A stretch of DNA of 64,000 bases from Shewanella aestuarii (GTDB lineage: Bacteria; Pseudomonadota; Gammaproteobacteria; Enterobacterales; Shewanellaceae): positions 2,538,501 to 2,602,500 of the forward strand of contig NZ_CP050313.1 in assembly GCF_011765625.1 (NCBI RefSeq), written 5' to 3'. A program made the translations under genes and the position numbers. A model generated the notes under the pieces. It worked only from the letters and a program-made list of their open reading frames with translations. It did no database searches and was not told where the DNA came from. Below, piece after piece: positions 27,019-35,539 of this stretch. The stretch's first letter is position 1; the number at the start of each line of letters is the position of its first letter.

Positions 27019-29805
27019 TTGCCTGATTTTCCAGCAATACACACAAGTCCAAACGATCATCGTCAATATCAATTTATTCGTTTATCGAATGAATTAAGAG
27101 TTTTGCTGGTTCAAGACAACCAATCAAATCAAGCTGCGGCCTCAATGGCTGTGCAGGTGGGGCATTTTGACGATCCTTTAGACAGACCTGGAATGGCGCA
27201 TTTTCTTGAGCATATGTTATTTCTTGGTACCGAAAAATTCCCTGATTCGGGTGAATACCATGCTTTTATCAATCAACACGGCGGCAATAACAATGCGTGG
27301 ACGGGCACAGAACAGACTAACTTTTTTTATACGGTGAACGCCGAAGTCTTTGAAGAATCATTAGACAGATTTAGTCAATTTTTTATTGCCCCTAAATTTG
27401 ACCTTGATTTGGTTGATAGAGAAAGACAAGCCATAGAATCTGAATTTAGCCTAAAACTGAAAGATGATATTCGTCGCGTTTATCAAGTGCAAAAAGAAAC
27501 CGTTAACCCTTTGCACCCGTTTTCTAAATTCTCAGTAGGTAACTTGGTGACTTTAGCTGGGCCACAAGCAGAAATCCGAGCAGAACTTCTGGCTTTTTAC
27601 CAGCAACATTACAGCGCCAACATTATGACCTTATGTCTTGTTGGCCCTCAGCCACTGGCTCAGTTAAACAAATGGGCAAATGAGTATTTTTCAGCCATTG
27701 TAAATCGCAACGTTAGCAAGCAATATCCACCGCAAGCGCTGATCACCAAAGACCAATTGCAAAAGCAAATTAATATTGTGCCGTTAAAGCAACAAAAACG
27801 CGTCAGTATTAACTTTGCCCTTCCCGGAATTGACCAATTCTATAAACGCAAACCACTCACATTCATCAGTCATTTACTGGGCAACGAAAGTCCCGGCAGC
27901 TTACTTTCCTATTTAAAGGAACAAGGATTAGCCAATAATTTATCTGCTGGCGGTGGCGTTAATGGCTTTAATTTCAAAGATTATGCAGTCAGCATTCAAC
28001 TCACAGATAAAGGCTTTAACGCTATAGATGAAGTGGTTAAATGTGTATTTGAGTACATCAATTTAATAAAGCAGGAAGGGCTAGAAGCATGGCGCTATCA
28101 AGAACGAGCCAATTTACTTAACACCGCATTTAAGTTTCAAGAACAAATTAAAGTACTCGATTTAGCCAGTCATCTGAGTATCAATATGCATCATTATGAT
28201 CTTGAAGATGTGATATACGGCGATTACCGCATGGATGAATTGAATAAAGAAGAAACATTAACTTTATTGAATTTGATGTCTCCGGTTAACATGCGCTTGC
28301 AACTTGTAGAACAAGAACTAGCAACCAATAAGCAAACGGCTTGGTATCACACCCCCTACCAAGTCAGCGATATTGAATCTTCTCGTATTCAATTTTGGCA
28401 ACAAACTGAAATAAGACAAGCCCTTAAACTGCCCAAGGCCAACCCATTTATTGTCGCCAACCCACAAGCTCGCACCGAGCAAAGCCAACATTCAGTTCCT
28501 GTTATTGTGTCTGAAGGTGAAGGTTATCGAATTTGGCATCGAAAAGACGATGAATTTAATGTGCCTAAAGGGCATTTATATCTTTCATTAGACTCAGATA
28601 AAGCTTGCATGACACCACGTCATGCCACCCTCACCCGCTTATACGTTGAGATGCTACTCGATTATTTAACTGAATCGACTTACCAAGCGGAAGTGGCGGG
28701 ACTGAATTATAATATTTACCCTCACCAAGGTGGGATCACTCTTCATCTCACTGGATTTACAGGGAATCAAGAAACCTTACTGTCGTTAATCATTCATAAA
28801 GCCCGTGAGCGAAATTTTACCCAAGATCGCTTCAATATGATCCGTAAACAAATTCTCAGAAGTTGGAATAATGTCGCGCAGGCTAAACCTATTTCACAAT
28901 TATTCACTAGCCTAACCGTCACTTTGCAAAAACGCAGCTTTGAACCTGCAAGAATGGCTGAAGAGTTAGAAACCATTACCTTAGATGAATTGCATGATCA
29001 CGTAAGTGATTTTTATGAAAAGATATATCTAGAAGGCCTAGTTTATGGCGACTGGTTAGTCTCAGAAGCACAAGCTCTGGGCAAGCGTTTACAGCATCTA
29101 TTGTCATTGGTGACCGAACCCAGTAATGAATCATCACGAGAACTCATTAACCTAAAGGGACATGGCACATTATTACGCGAGAAAACGATTCATCATCAAG
29201 ACAGCGCGATTATAGTTTACTATCAATCATCATCTGCATCGGTTGATAAAATGGCACTGTTTAGTTTATTAAACCACACAATGTCATCAACTTTTTTTCA
29301 TGAGTTACGTACTAAGCAACAACTAGGCTATATGGTTGGCACCGGTTATTTACCATTAAATAGACATCCCGGGATGATTTTTTATATTCAGTCACCCTCA
29401 CACGGCCCAAGAGTATTACTTGAGGCAATAGATGAGTTTATTGCCGACTTCAGCTACGCGGTTATGCAAATCACTAATGAGCAATGGGAAGCGACAAAAC
29501 AAGGGCTAATTAGCCAAATTATGGAGCATGACGCTAACCTAAAAACTCGAGGTCAACGCTATTGGGTCAGTTTAGGAAATCGAGACTATCAATTTGACCA
29601 GCGTGAGAGTGTGACTGAAATGGTCAACCAGCTCACTCGAGCTGATTTAATCAAATTCATGATGCAACGTATGCGCAGTCGACATTGCGACAGATTGGTT
29701 TTGTTTAGCTGTGGTGATCAGCATAATCAAGAACAGCTTAGCTCTGAAAACATGATCCAAGATTTAAAGTCATTTAAGCAAAATGCTGAAAAATTCAATT
29801 TTTAG
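27019..29805 (+). CDS. M16 (insulinase/pitrilysin) family zinc protease
   Basis: A 928-residue protein with the inverted zinc motif HFLEH (His61, Glu64, His65) and the downstream ERQAIESEF glutamate, then the middle and C-terminal inactive M16 domains including the RTKQQLGYMVGTGY segment. This is the full length of the pitrilysin/insulin-degrading group, which cut short peptides. Unlike pitrilysin (protease III) it has no obvious signal peptide, so it may act in the cytoplasm. The start is TTG, supported by a GGAG sequence eight bases upstream and by the absence of a nearer ATG before the conserved region. It is transcribed alone. Confidence 0.9.
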   Translation: MPDFPAIHTSPNDHRQYQFIRLSNELRVLLVQDNQSNQAAASMAVQVGHFDDPLDRPGMAHFLEHMLFLGTEKFPDSGEYHAFINQHGGNNNAWTGTEQTNFFYTVNAEVFEESLDRFSQFFIAPKFDLDLVDRERQAIESEFSLKLKDDIRRVYQVQKETVNPLHPFSKFSVGNLVTLAGPQAEIRAELLAFYQQHYSANIMTLCLVGPQPLAQLNKWANEYFSAIVNRNVSKQYPPQALITKDQLQKQINIVPLKQQKRVSINFALPGIDQFYKRKPLTFISHLLGNESPGSLLSYLKEQGLANNLSAGGGVNGFNFKDYAVSIQLTDKGFNAIDEVVKCVFEYINLIKQEGLEAWRYQERANLLNTAFKFQEQIKVLDLASHLSINMHHYDLEDVIYGDYRMDELNKEETLTLLNLMSPVNMRLQLVEQELATNKQTAWYHTPYQVSDIESSRIQFWQQTEIRQALKLPKANPFIVANPQARTEQSQHSVPVIVSEGEGYRIWHRKDDEFNVPKGHLYLSLDSDKACMTPRHATLTRLYVEMLLDYLTESTYQAEVAGLNYNIYPHQGGITLHLTGFTGNQETLLSLIIHKARERNFTQDRFNMIRKQILRSWNNVAQAKPISQLFTSLTVTLQKRSFEPARMAEELETITLDELHDHVSDFYEKIYLEGLVYGDWLVSEAQALGKRLQHLLSLVTEPSNESSRELINLKGHGTLLREKTIHHQDSAIIVYYQSSSASVDKMALFSLLNHTMSSTFFHELRTKQQLGYMVGTGYLPLNRHPGMIFYIQSPSHGPRVLLEAIDEFIADFSYAVMQITNEQWEATKQGLISQIMEHDANLKTRGQRYWVSLGNRDYQFDQRESVTEMVNQLTRADLIKFMMQRMRSRHCDRLVLFSCGDQHNQEQLSSENMIQDLKSFKQNAEKFNF

Positions 29806-29809
29806 TTAC

Positions 29810-29854
29810 ATTTACATTTCATTACTCAATTTTTAATGGTGATGAAATGTAAAT
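29810..29854. terminator. 13-bp inverted repeat after the M16 protease gene
   Basis: ATTTACATTTCAT (29810-29822) pairs perfectly with ATGAAATGTAAAT (29842-29854) around a 19-base loop. It begins five bases after the stop codon. The T run is weak, so termination is plausible rather than certain. The rest of the gap up to 30102 shows no gene. Confidence 0.5.
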
Positions 29855-30102
29855 TTCCAATTCAACACTTTTAGCTTTTATCGCCAAACAATCACCACTA
29901 ATACAAAACAAACAGCTAAATAGAGTTAGAGTAACAGCACAAAAATCTTACCCTCTATACAATAGAAGGCTGGATGCATGGTTAAAATTTCAGCGAACAG
30001 CTGTTTTACATTAACAGAATTTTGACAAACTAACTTGTTTCTGAAAAAGTAGATAATTCATAAGTTTTCCGTGGCATCAACAACAATAAGAACACTTTTC
30101 CT

Positions 30103-33100
30103 ATGCCTAAAATAATCGCCTTTTTCATCTTAATCCTTGCCAGTTGCGTCTCAAGTTTTAGCCAAGCAATGACCTTTTCTGACTTCAATGAAGAACAGCT
30201 CGACATCATTCTCAACTATGAATCCTATACTGTCGCCAATGGACTTTCTCAAAACACGGTTACTAGTATTGTAGAAGATGATGAAGGTTACGTCTGGGTT
30301 GGTACAGTAAATGGTTTAAACCGCTTTGATGGAACTGAATTTACCCACTTTTTTGCAGAAAACGATAACAATGGGCTACCTAGCTCATTTATTAGAAACC
30401 TCATTATCGATGAAGAAGGTAAATTGCTTGTCGGCACCGACAAAGGATTAGTAGTCTTTGACAAATATAGCGAAACCTTCAAATCCCCTTTTCCAACTCA
30501 CAAAATATCAGAATCGACGATTTGGGCATTACACAGTGAAAATGGTCTAAATTATGTTGGTTTAAACAATGAGATTTATGTTTTTGATGTGAAATTTAAT
30601 AAATTAGTTGAAGAAATTAAAAGTGATAAGCTAAAAGAGATAAAGAAGATCAGGGTTAAAGATGATAGCGTTGTTGTAAGAAACTATGATGGAGAGATTT
30701 ACATTGTAAAGCGAAATAAAATTATTAAAACTAGTGTAAAAAGTTATGATTTTGAAGTATTCAATTCAGACCTTATCATCGCAACACCACAAGGTATTTT
30801 TTATGAAAAAATTAAAATATCGAATAAAACAATTGTAAATATTTCATCAAATAGAAAAGATAATCTAATATTAGCATTTGATGATAACACAATATACCGT
30901 ATTAATCATGTTAGTAACGTACTGCAAACTATTGGAAAGCATAACTTCACCACCAATGACAACAAACAAATTTTTTCTTACACAGACAATTCTAAAATAC
31001 TAATATCAAATTACCTAGATGGTTTAAAAGAAATATCTATCGATAACAATCTTATTAACACTATCAATCTGGATATTGATAAAATATGGTCAATGTCCAA
31101 CAACTCATATCAAACATACATTGTCAACAACACTAAAAATATCAATGTATTTGACAATGAATTAAAAAAAATAAATAACATAGAATCAAACCTTCCTAGT
31201 GGGCACAAAAGTGTTTATTCAAATAACGATTTTATTTTTATTGGTTCATCAACACAGCTTTTAAAAATTAATTTAAAAAACAAATATCAACAAGAAATAT
31301 TAAAAGAGGACCATTTCACAAAAGTAACCGAAAGTGAAGATATAATTCTAGCAGCAACGTTTAACGGCAAGATTTATACCTACGACAAAAGTAAAGATGA
31401 AATTTCAACATTTGAAACAAATTCAAATTACCCTATATACGATTTAAAAAAAATATCCAATACAATATACATAGCTTCACAAAAAGGGTTGCTAGCATTA
31501 GATATTAAAACGCACGAAATAAATAACATATATAACAAAGAACTAGTAGTAAGTTTAGCGACACTTGATCAAAAAATAATATTCAGTTCTAGAACGAAAA
31601 TTTTATCTTATGATAAAAACAACAACGAAATAAAGACGCTTGCAGTTACAGACAAGATATCGTACTCGATAAATATAATTGACAATATTTTAACTGCGCC
31701 CTCAAATATGGAAATAAACTTAATTGATTTAGAAACTGGTTATTTTATTAAATTAACAAATAACAATGGTGTTTTACCAGATTACAGCACACAATCTTCG
31801 CTCAGATACAAAAATGGCTTAATTATCGGAGGCCCCAACGGAATCAGTTATTTGAATCCTAGGAAAATAATTAAAAAAACAACAGTCACCAACGAAAAAG
31901 AAATCTCCATTAACGGTATATCGATATTTAACAAGAAAGTGAATATTGGAAGTCACATACTTGATAAGCCTATAAAGTACAAAGATTCTATATTACTAAA
32001 TTATTCAGAATATCCATTTACACTTAATTACAATATCGTTGGGCACAACTCTAGATTATTTGATTTTTATTACACAATGGAAGGAATAGACTCAGATTGG
32101 TTACCAAACGAAAACAGTCATTCGGCAACATATACGAATATTCCAGATGGCACTTATAAGTTTAAGGTTTACGCTGTAAACAAGATAACAAAAGAAAAAG
32201 TTAATGAAAAATCAATAAATATAATCATCACTCCGCCGTGGTGGCTATCAATTCAAGCTAAAATTATTTATGGTTTAATTATATTTATCATTATCTCTTT
32301 ATTCATTAAATCATTTATGCGTCGCAGAGAAGTTCAAAAACAAATTGCCCAAAGTGAAGAGCGCTTGAAACTATCATTATGGGGTAGCGGCGATGAGATG
32401 TGGGACTGGGATATCGAAAGTGGCGCAATATACCGCTCAAATATTTGGGGCAGTCTTGACTTCCCACAAGATGGGCAACGCTCTGGTAAACCAGGCGAAG
32501 CCAGTAATATCCATCCTTTAGATCAAGCCCGAGTTCAAAAAGCTTTAAATGATCACTTTAGTGGGATAACTGACCACTTTGAAGTGGCTTACCGAGTGAA
32601 AGGTAGAAATAACAATTGGATATGGATTCTTGACAGAGCCAAAGTGGTAGAACGCGATCAGAAAGAACAACCATTGCGTATGACTGGAACCATTAAAGAC
32701 ATTAATAATATCAAGCTCGCTGAAGAACAGTTACGGCTATTTGCCCGCGCCATTGAAAATATTTCAGAAGGGGTATTTATTCTTGACCAACACTTCACCT
32801 TTGTTGAAGTGAATCAAGCCTGTTGTGAAATCGCTGCTTGTTCAGATGAGAACTTTAAAGGCCAAAAACTGGAATTTACCCGTTATCCTGAGTCATATTC
32901 ACAACAAATTCGCCAATTATTAATTCATAATGGTCAATGGAGTGGCGAAATTGAAGCAAGTAAAGGTGATGGCAGTTATTTTCTAATGGAGCTCACTGTT
33001 GATGCCATATACAACGAGCAAGGCGAAACCAGCCACTATGTGGGCGTATTTTCTGATATTACTCGCCGTAAGCAACAAGAAGAAGAATTACGCAAGTTAA

Positions 33101-34413
33101 CCAACAATGATTTACTCACCGGATTACCAAATCGCTCAAGCTTGCAAGTCACATTAAGTAACTTAGTGAAAAAAGATATTCACCATACATTAATGGTCTT
33201 GGACATTGATAATTTTAAACGGATAAATGATTCATTAGGCCATCAAGTCGGTGATGAACTGCTTATTTCAGTCGCTGAGCGGATAAGAATGTCGATTCCT
33301 AATCACGCAAGTTTATATCGCTTGGGTGGTGATGAATTTGCTTTATTGATCGATCAAAACCCAGATATTGGCACTAGCGCAATGATTGCCTCAAATATCA
33401 TTCAATCTTTAGACCCCGCTTTCAGCATTAAGGATGAATCCATTGTTCTTGCGATTAGTATCGGGATTGTGCTTTATCCTGAAGATGAGAAAAACGAACA
33501 AGCCTTGCTGCGAAAAGCGGATATTGCGATGTACCATGCCAAATCTGCTGGAGGAGGACGATATCAGTTCTATTCAGAATCGCTCAACCAAAATGCATTA
33601 CGTCAGTTAGAAGTTGAAAATTTGATCCGAGAGGCACTGAAAGATGATTTATTTGAAGTGTACTATCAACCTAAGGTGGATGTTAAACAAGATTGCTTAG
33701 CCGGAATGGAAGCACTGGTTCGCCTTAACCATCCTAAGCATGGCTTAATTCCACCGAATGAGTTTATTCCATTAGCTGAAGACAATGGCTTAATTGTCGA
33801 AATTGGTGATGTCGTTCTTCGTAAGGCTTGTTTTGCCGCACAACATTGGCTTGAACAAGGGATCTTCTCAGGTCGTGTGGCTGTCAATTTATCGTCACGT
33901 CAGTTCGCGCTACCGGATCTACAGCAACGAATAGCGTCAATTTTACGTTTAACCAAGTTACCGGCGAAACATTTAGAACTTGAGATAACCGAAGGAACTG
34001 TGATTAAAAACCCTGAAAATGCCATAAAAGTGATGCAACAACTATCAAAAATGGGGGTTAGCTTAGCATTAGATGACTTTGGTACAGGTTATTCCTCTTT
34101 ATCTTACTTAAAACGCTTTCCTATTAACTGCTTAAAAATTGATAAATCATTTGTTGATGATATTGATAAATCGGATCGCGATCTTAAAATGGTGGATTCA
34201 ATCATCACAATAGCCCACAACATGGGCTTATCGGTTGTGGGAGAAGGCGTAGAGCAAACAGCCCAACTGAATATTCTTAAAGCCCTTAATTGTGAAGAAA
34301 TTCAAGGTTATATATTTAGCAAGCCGTTACCAGAAGCCGATTTCAAAGCATTGTTATCTGCAGACTCAGACAAAAAGACCGCCAAAAACAAACAAAAAAG
34401 CAACCAAAATTAA
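30103..34413 (+). CDS. Beta-propeller sensor with Y_Y_Y, PAS-PAS-GGDEF-EAL output
   Basis: A 1436-residue membrane sensor. A signal peptide (1-22) leads to a periplasmic two-component-regulator propeller (about 35-620; the first repeat has VANGLSQNTVTSIVEDDEG and WVGTVNGLNRFDG), then a Y_Y_Y domain (about 640-705) and one membrane segment (about 718-738). The cytoplasmic part has two PAS domains, a GGDEF domain with intact GGDEF (about residue 1074, no inhibitory RxxD) and an intact EAL domain (EALVRL, DDFGTGYSSL, KIDKSFV, EGVE). It may both make and break c-di-GMP. Such propellers often sense extracellular polysaccharide or oligosaccharide. The middle of the propeller code is far more AT-rich than both ends, suggesting replaced sequence. 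Confidence 0.92.
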   Translation: MPKIIAFFILILASCVSSFSQAMTFSDFNEEQLDIILNYESYTVANGLSQNTVTSIVEDDEGYVWVGTVNGLNRFDGTEFTHFFAENDNNGLPSSFIRNLIIDEEGKLLVGTDKGLVVFDKYSETFKSPFPTHKISESTIWALHSENGLNYVGLNNEIYVFDVKFNKLVEEIKSDKLKEIKKIRVKDDSVVVRNYDGEIYIVKRNKIIKTSVKSYDFEVFNSDLIIATPQGIFYEKIKISNKTIVNISSNRKDNLILAFDDNTIYRINHVSNVLQTIGKHNFTTNDNKQIFSYTDNSKILISNYLDGLKEISIDNNLINTINLDIDKIWSMSNNSYQTYIVNNTKNINVFDNELKKINNIESNLPSGHKSVYSNNDFIFIGSSTQLLKINLKNKYQQEILKEDHFTKVTESEDIILAATFNGKIYTYDKSKDEISTFETNSNYPIYDLKKISNTIYIASQKGLLALDIKTHEINNIYNKELVVSLATLDQKIIFSSRTKILSYDKNNNEIKTLAVTDKISYSINIIDNILTAPSNMEINLIDLETGYFIKLTNNNGVLPDYSTQSSLRYKNGLIIGGPNGISYLNPRKIIKKTTVTNEKEISINGISIFNKKVNIGSHILDKPIKYKDSILLNYSEYPFTLNYNIVGHNSRLFDFYYTMEGIDSDWLPNENSHSATYTNIPDGTYKFKVYAVNKITKEKVNEKSINIIITPPWWLSIQAKIIYGLIIFIIISLFIKSFMRRREVQKQIAQSEERLKLSLWGSGDEMWDWDIESGAIYRSNIWGSLDFPQDGQRSGKPGEASNIHPLDQARVQKALNDHFSGITDHFEVAYRVKGRNNNWIWILDRAKVVERDQKEQPLRMTGTIKDINNIKLAEEQLRLFARAIENISEGVFILDQHFTFVEVNQACCEIAACSDENFKGQKLEFTRYPESYSQQIRQLLIHNGQWSGEIEASKGDGSYFLMELTVDAIYNEQGETSHYVGVFSDITRRKQQEEELRKLTNNDLLTGLPNRSSLQVTLSNLVKKDIHHTLMVLDIDNFKRINDSLGHQVGDELLISVAERIRMSIPNHASLYRLGGDEFALLIDQNPDIGTSAMIASNIIQSLDPAFSIKDESIVLAISIGIVLYPEDEKNEQALLRKADIAMYHAKSAGGGRYQFYSESLNQNALRQLEVENLIREALKDDLFEVYYQPKVDVKQDCLAGMEALVRLNHPKHGLIPPNEFIPLAEDNGLIVEIGDVVLRKACFAAQHWLEQGIFSGRVAVNLSSRQFALPDLQQRIASILRLTKLPAKHLELEITEGTVIKNPENAIKVMQQLSKMGVSLALDDFGTGYSSLSYLKRFPINCLKIDKSFVDDIDKSDRDLKMVDSIITIAHNMGLSVVGEGVEQTAQLNILKALNCEEIQGYIFSKPLPEADFKALLSADSDKKTAKNKQKSNQN

Positions 34414-34507
34414 ACCTTTTAGCAACATTGGCACACTAACTGCTAATGAAATATCAGTTGTCAAAAAATCTGACTTTCATTTAAAAGCTGAGCTAAGAGA
34501 GAAAAAA

Positions 34508-34855
34508 ATGATTAAATCTATTATCGCGCTATCTGTTGTTTCTGCTATTTCAATTACTGCTGGTTTAACTGTTATCAAAGCACTAAACACTCAAACAGCA
34601 GGCATTCCTCATATCAAAGTTTTAGATACTCAAACAGCAGGCATTCCTCATATCAAAGTTTTAGATACTCAGACAGCAGGCATTCCTCATATCAAAGTTT
34701 TAGATACTCAGACAGCAGGCATTCCTCATATCAAAGTTTTAGATACTCAGAATAGCAGGGATTCCTCATATCAAAGTATTAGATACTCAAATAGCAGAGA
34801 TTCCTCATATCAAAGTATTAGACACTCAAACAGCATAAGGAGAATACGATGTTAA
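34508..34855 (+). CDS. Small exported protein made of 13-residue tandem repeats, frame-shifted in the fifth repeat
   Basis: The gene starts at the ATG 34508 behind AGAGAG. The first 27 residues look like a signal or membrane anchor (MIKSIIALSVVSAISITAGL). They are followed by identical 13-residue units QTAGIPHIKVLDT, each encoded by 39 bases. In the fifth unit one extra base (AA at 34751-34752 where one A is expected) changes the frame, so the sequence as given ends at 34855 with a scrambled tail. Removing that base gives six repeats (the last two reading IAGIPHIKVLDT and IAEIPHIKVLDT) and a stop at 34836-34838, 109 residues. That stop overlaps the ribosome site of the next gene. I do not recognise the family; a secreted repeat peptide or multi-copy precursor is a guess. 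Confidence 0.7.
   Translation: MIKSIIALSVVSAISITAGLTVIKALNTQTAGIPHIKVLDTQTAGIPHIKVLDTQTAGIPHIKVLDTQTAGIPHIKVLDTQNSRDSSYQSIRYSNSRDSSYQSIRHSNSIRRIRC
34592..34835 (+). repeat. 39-bp in-frame tandem repeat array, six units
   Basis: Units begin at 34592, 34631, 34670, 34709, 34748 and 34788. The first four are almost identical, with one A/G difference; the fifth has one extra base and, with the sixth, several substitutions. There are no spacers, so this is not a CRISPR array. The near identity of units 1-4 suggests recent expansion by slippage or unequal exchange. Confidence 0.92.
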
Positions 34856-34965
34856 CTTCTCTAAAAATTGCTCTAGGCTTAGCCAAACCAGCACGTAAAA
34901 AAGTAAAATTACCAGATGGCATCAATAACTTACAGGTAATTCAGGCCAAGGCTTGGTGGAAATAG
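34849..34965 (+). CDS. Small basic protein (38 aa) coupled to the repeat gene
   Basis: The ATG at 34849 follows an AAGGAG Shine-Dalgarno at 34837-34842, which overlaps the restored stop of the repeat gene, so translation is probably coupled. The product is 38 residues long: a short amphipathic start (MLTSLKIALGLAKP), a basic patch ARKKVK and an end rich in tryptophan (AKAWWK). The gene ends 17 bases before a strong terminator. I do not recognise it. The good ribosome site, coupling and terminator support a real gene. Confidence 0.6.
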   Translation: MLTSLKIALGLAKPARKKVKLPDGINNLQVIQAKAWWK

Positions 34966-34982
34966 TCTTGGTTATAAGCGCA

Positions 34983-35007
34983 AAAAAGGAGCCTTAGGCT
35001 CCTTTTT
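34983..35007 (+). terminator. Rho-independent terminator after the repeat-gene operon
   Basis: AAAAAGGAGCC and GGCTCCTTTTT form an 11-bp stem with loop TTA, ending in a T run. It ends the two-gene unit 34508-34965 and is also placed to stop the convergent gene at 35040. Confidence 0.92.
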
Positions 35008-35039
35008 GTTATTTGCAGACTTATCGCTGTTGCAATAAG

Positions 35040-35255
35040 TTAAAATTTAACGATTTGACTATGCAAACCTTGCACTTTTCTATAGGCCAAATGCTTATGA
35101 GTGTTAAATAATGGATATGCTAAAGGCCCTAAAATACCGCCGATGGCTGCCCAGCGCTTAACCCCTAAACCATTGTGATAAGCAGAAAAGCCTAGATACA
35201 GGCTGCTTAACATAAGAACTGAGCAAACTAATAACCAATCAAATTGAAATATCAC
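35040..35255 (-). CDS. Small inner-membrane protein of unknown function
   Basis: The 71-residue product has two hydrophobic segments (about 5-25, LLVCSVLMLSSLYLGFSA; and about 34-50, WAAIGGILGPLAYPLF) and a basic tail. This pattern suggests a two-helix inner-membrane protein. I recognise no named family. It is a single gene between two terminators. Confidence 0.6.
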   Translation of the reverse strand: MIFQFDWLLVCSVLMLSSLYLGFSAYHNGLGVKRWAAIGGILGPLAYPLFNTHKHLAYRKVQGLHSQIVKF

Positions 35256-35442
35256 TGAAACCTCTAAACTATCAGCTAACTACATTCCATTCTATCTAAG
35301 GCAGATAACGCTATTGTGCGCACCCTTTCCACCTTTTTACGATTAAGCGATGATGTCTTTAAATTCACATTTGGCGACAATATACACTAATACGCACTAT
35401 TTATCGATTAAAACTTAGGCAAAAATATGCCGCCGAGCAAAA

Positions 35443-35470
35443 TAAAAGCGGCAAAAACATGCCGCTTTTA
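35443..35470 (-). terminator. Terminator for the fadIJ operon
   Basis: TAAAAGCGGC (35443-35452) pairs with GCCGCTTTTA (35461-35470) around an 8-base loop, about 70 bases after the fadJ stop. On the minus strand the stem ends in TTTTA. Confidence 0.75.
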
Positions 35471-35539
35471 TGTACAAAAATATTAATGATTAGCTCAAGT
35501 CATTGCCACAAAAGCATTACGACCCAAGCTTAAGTTCAT

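Noticed and set aside
34592..34835. CRISPR array
   Set aside because: Repeats are directly adjacent without spacers, in frame with a protein, and no cas gene is present.
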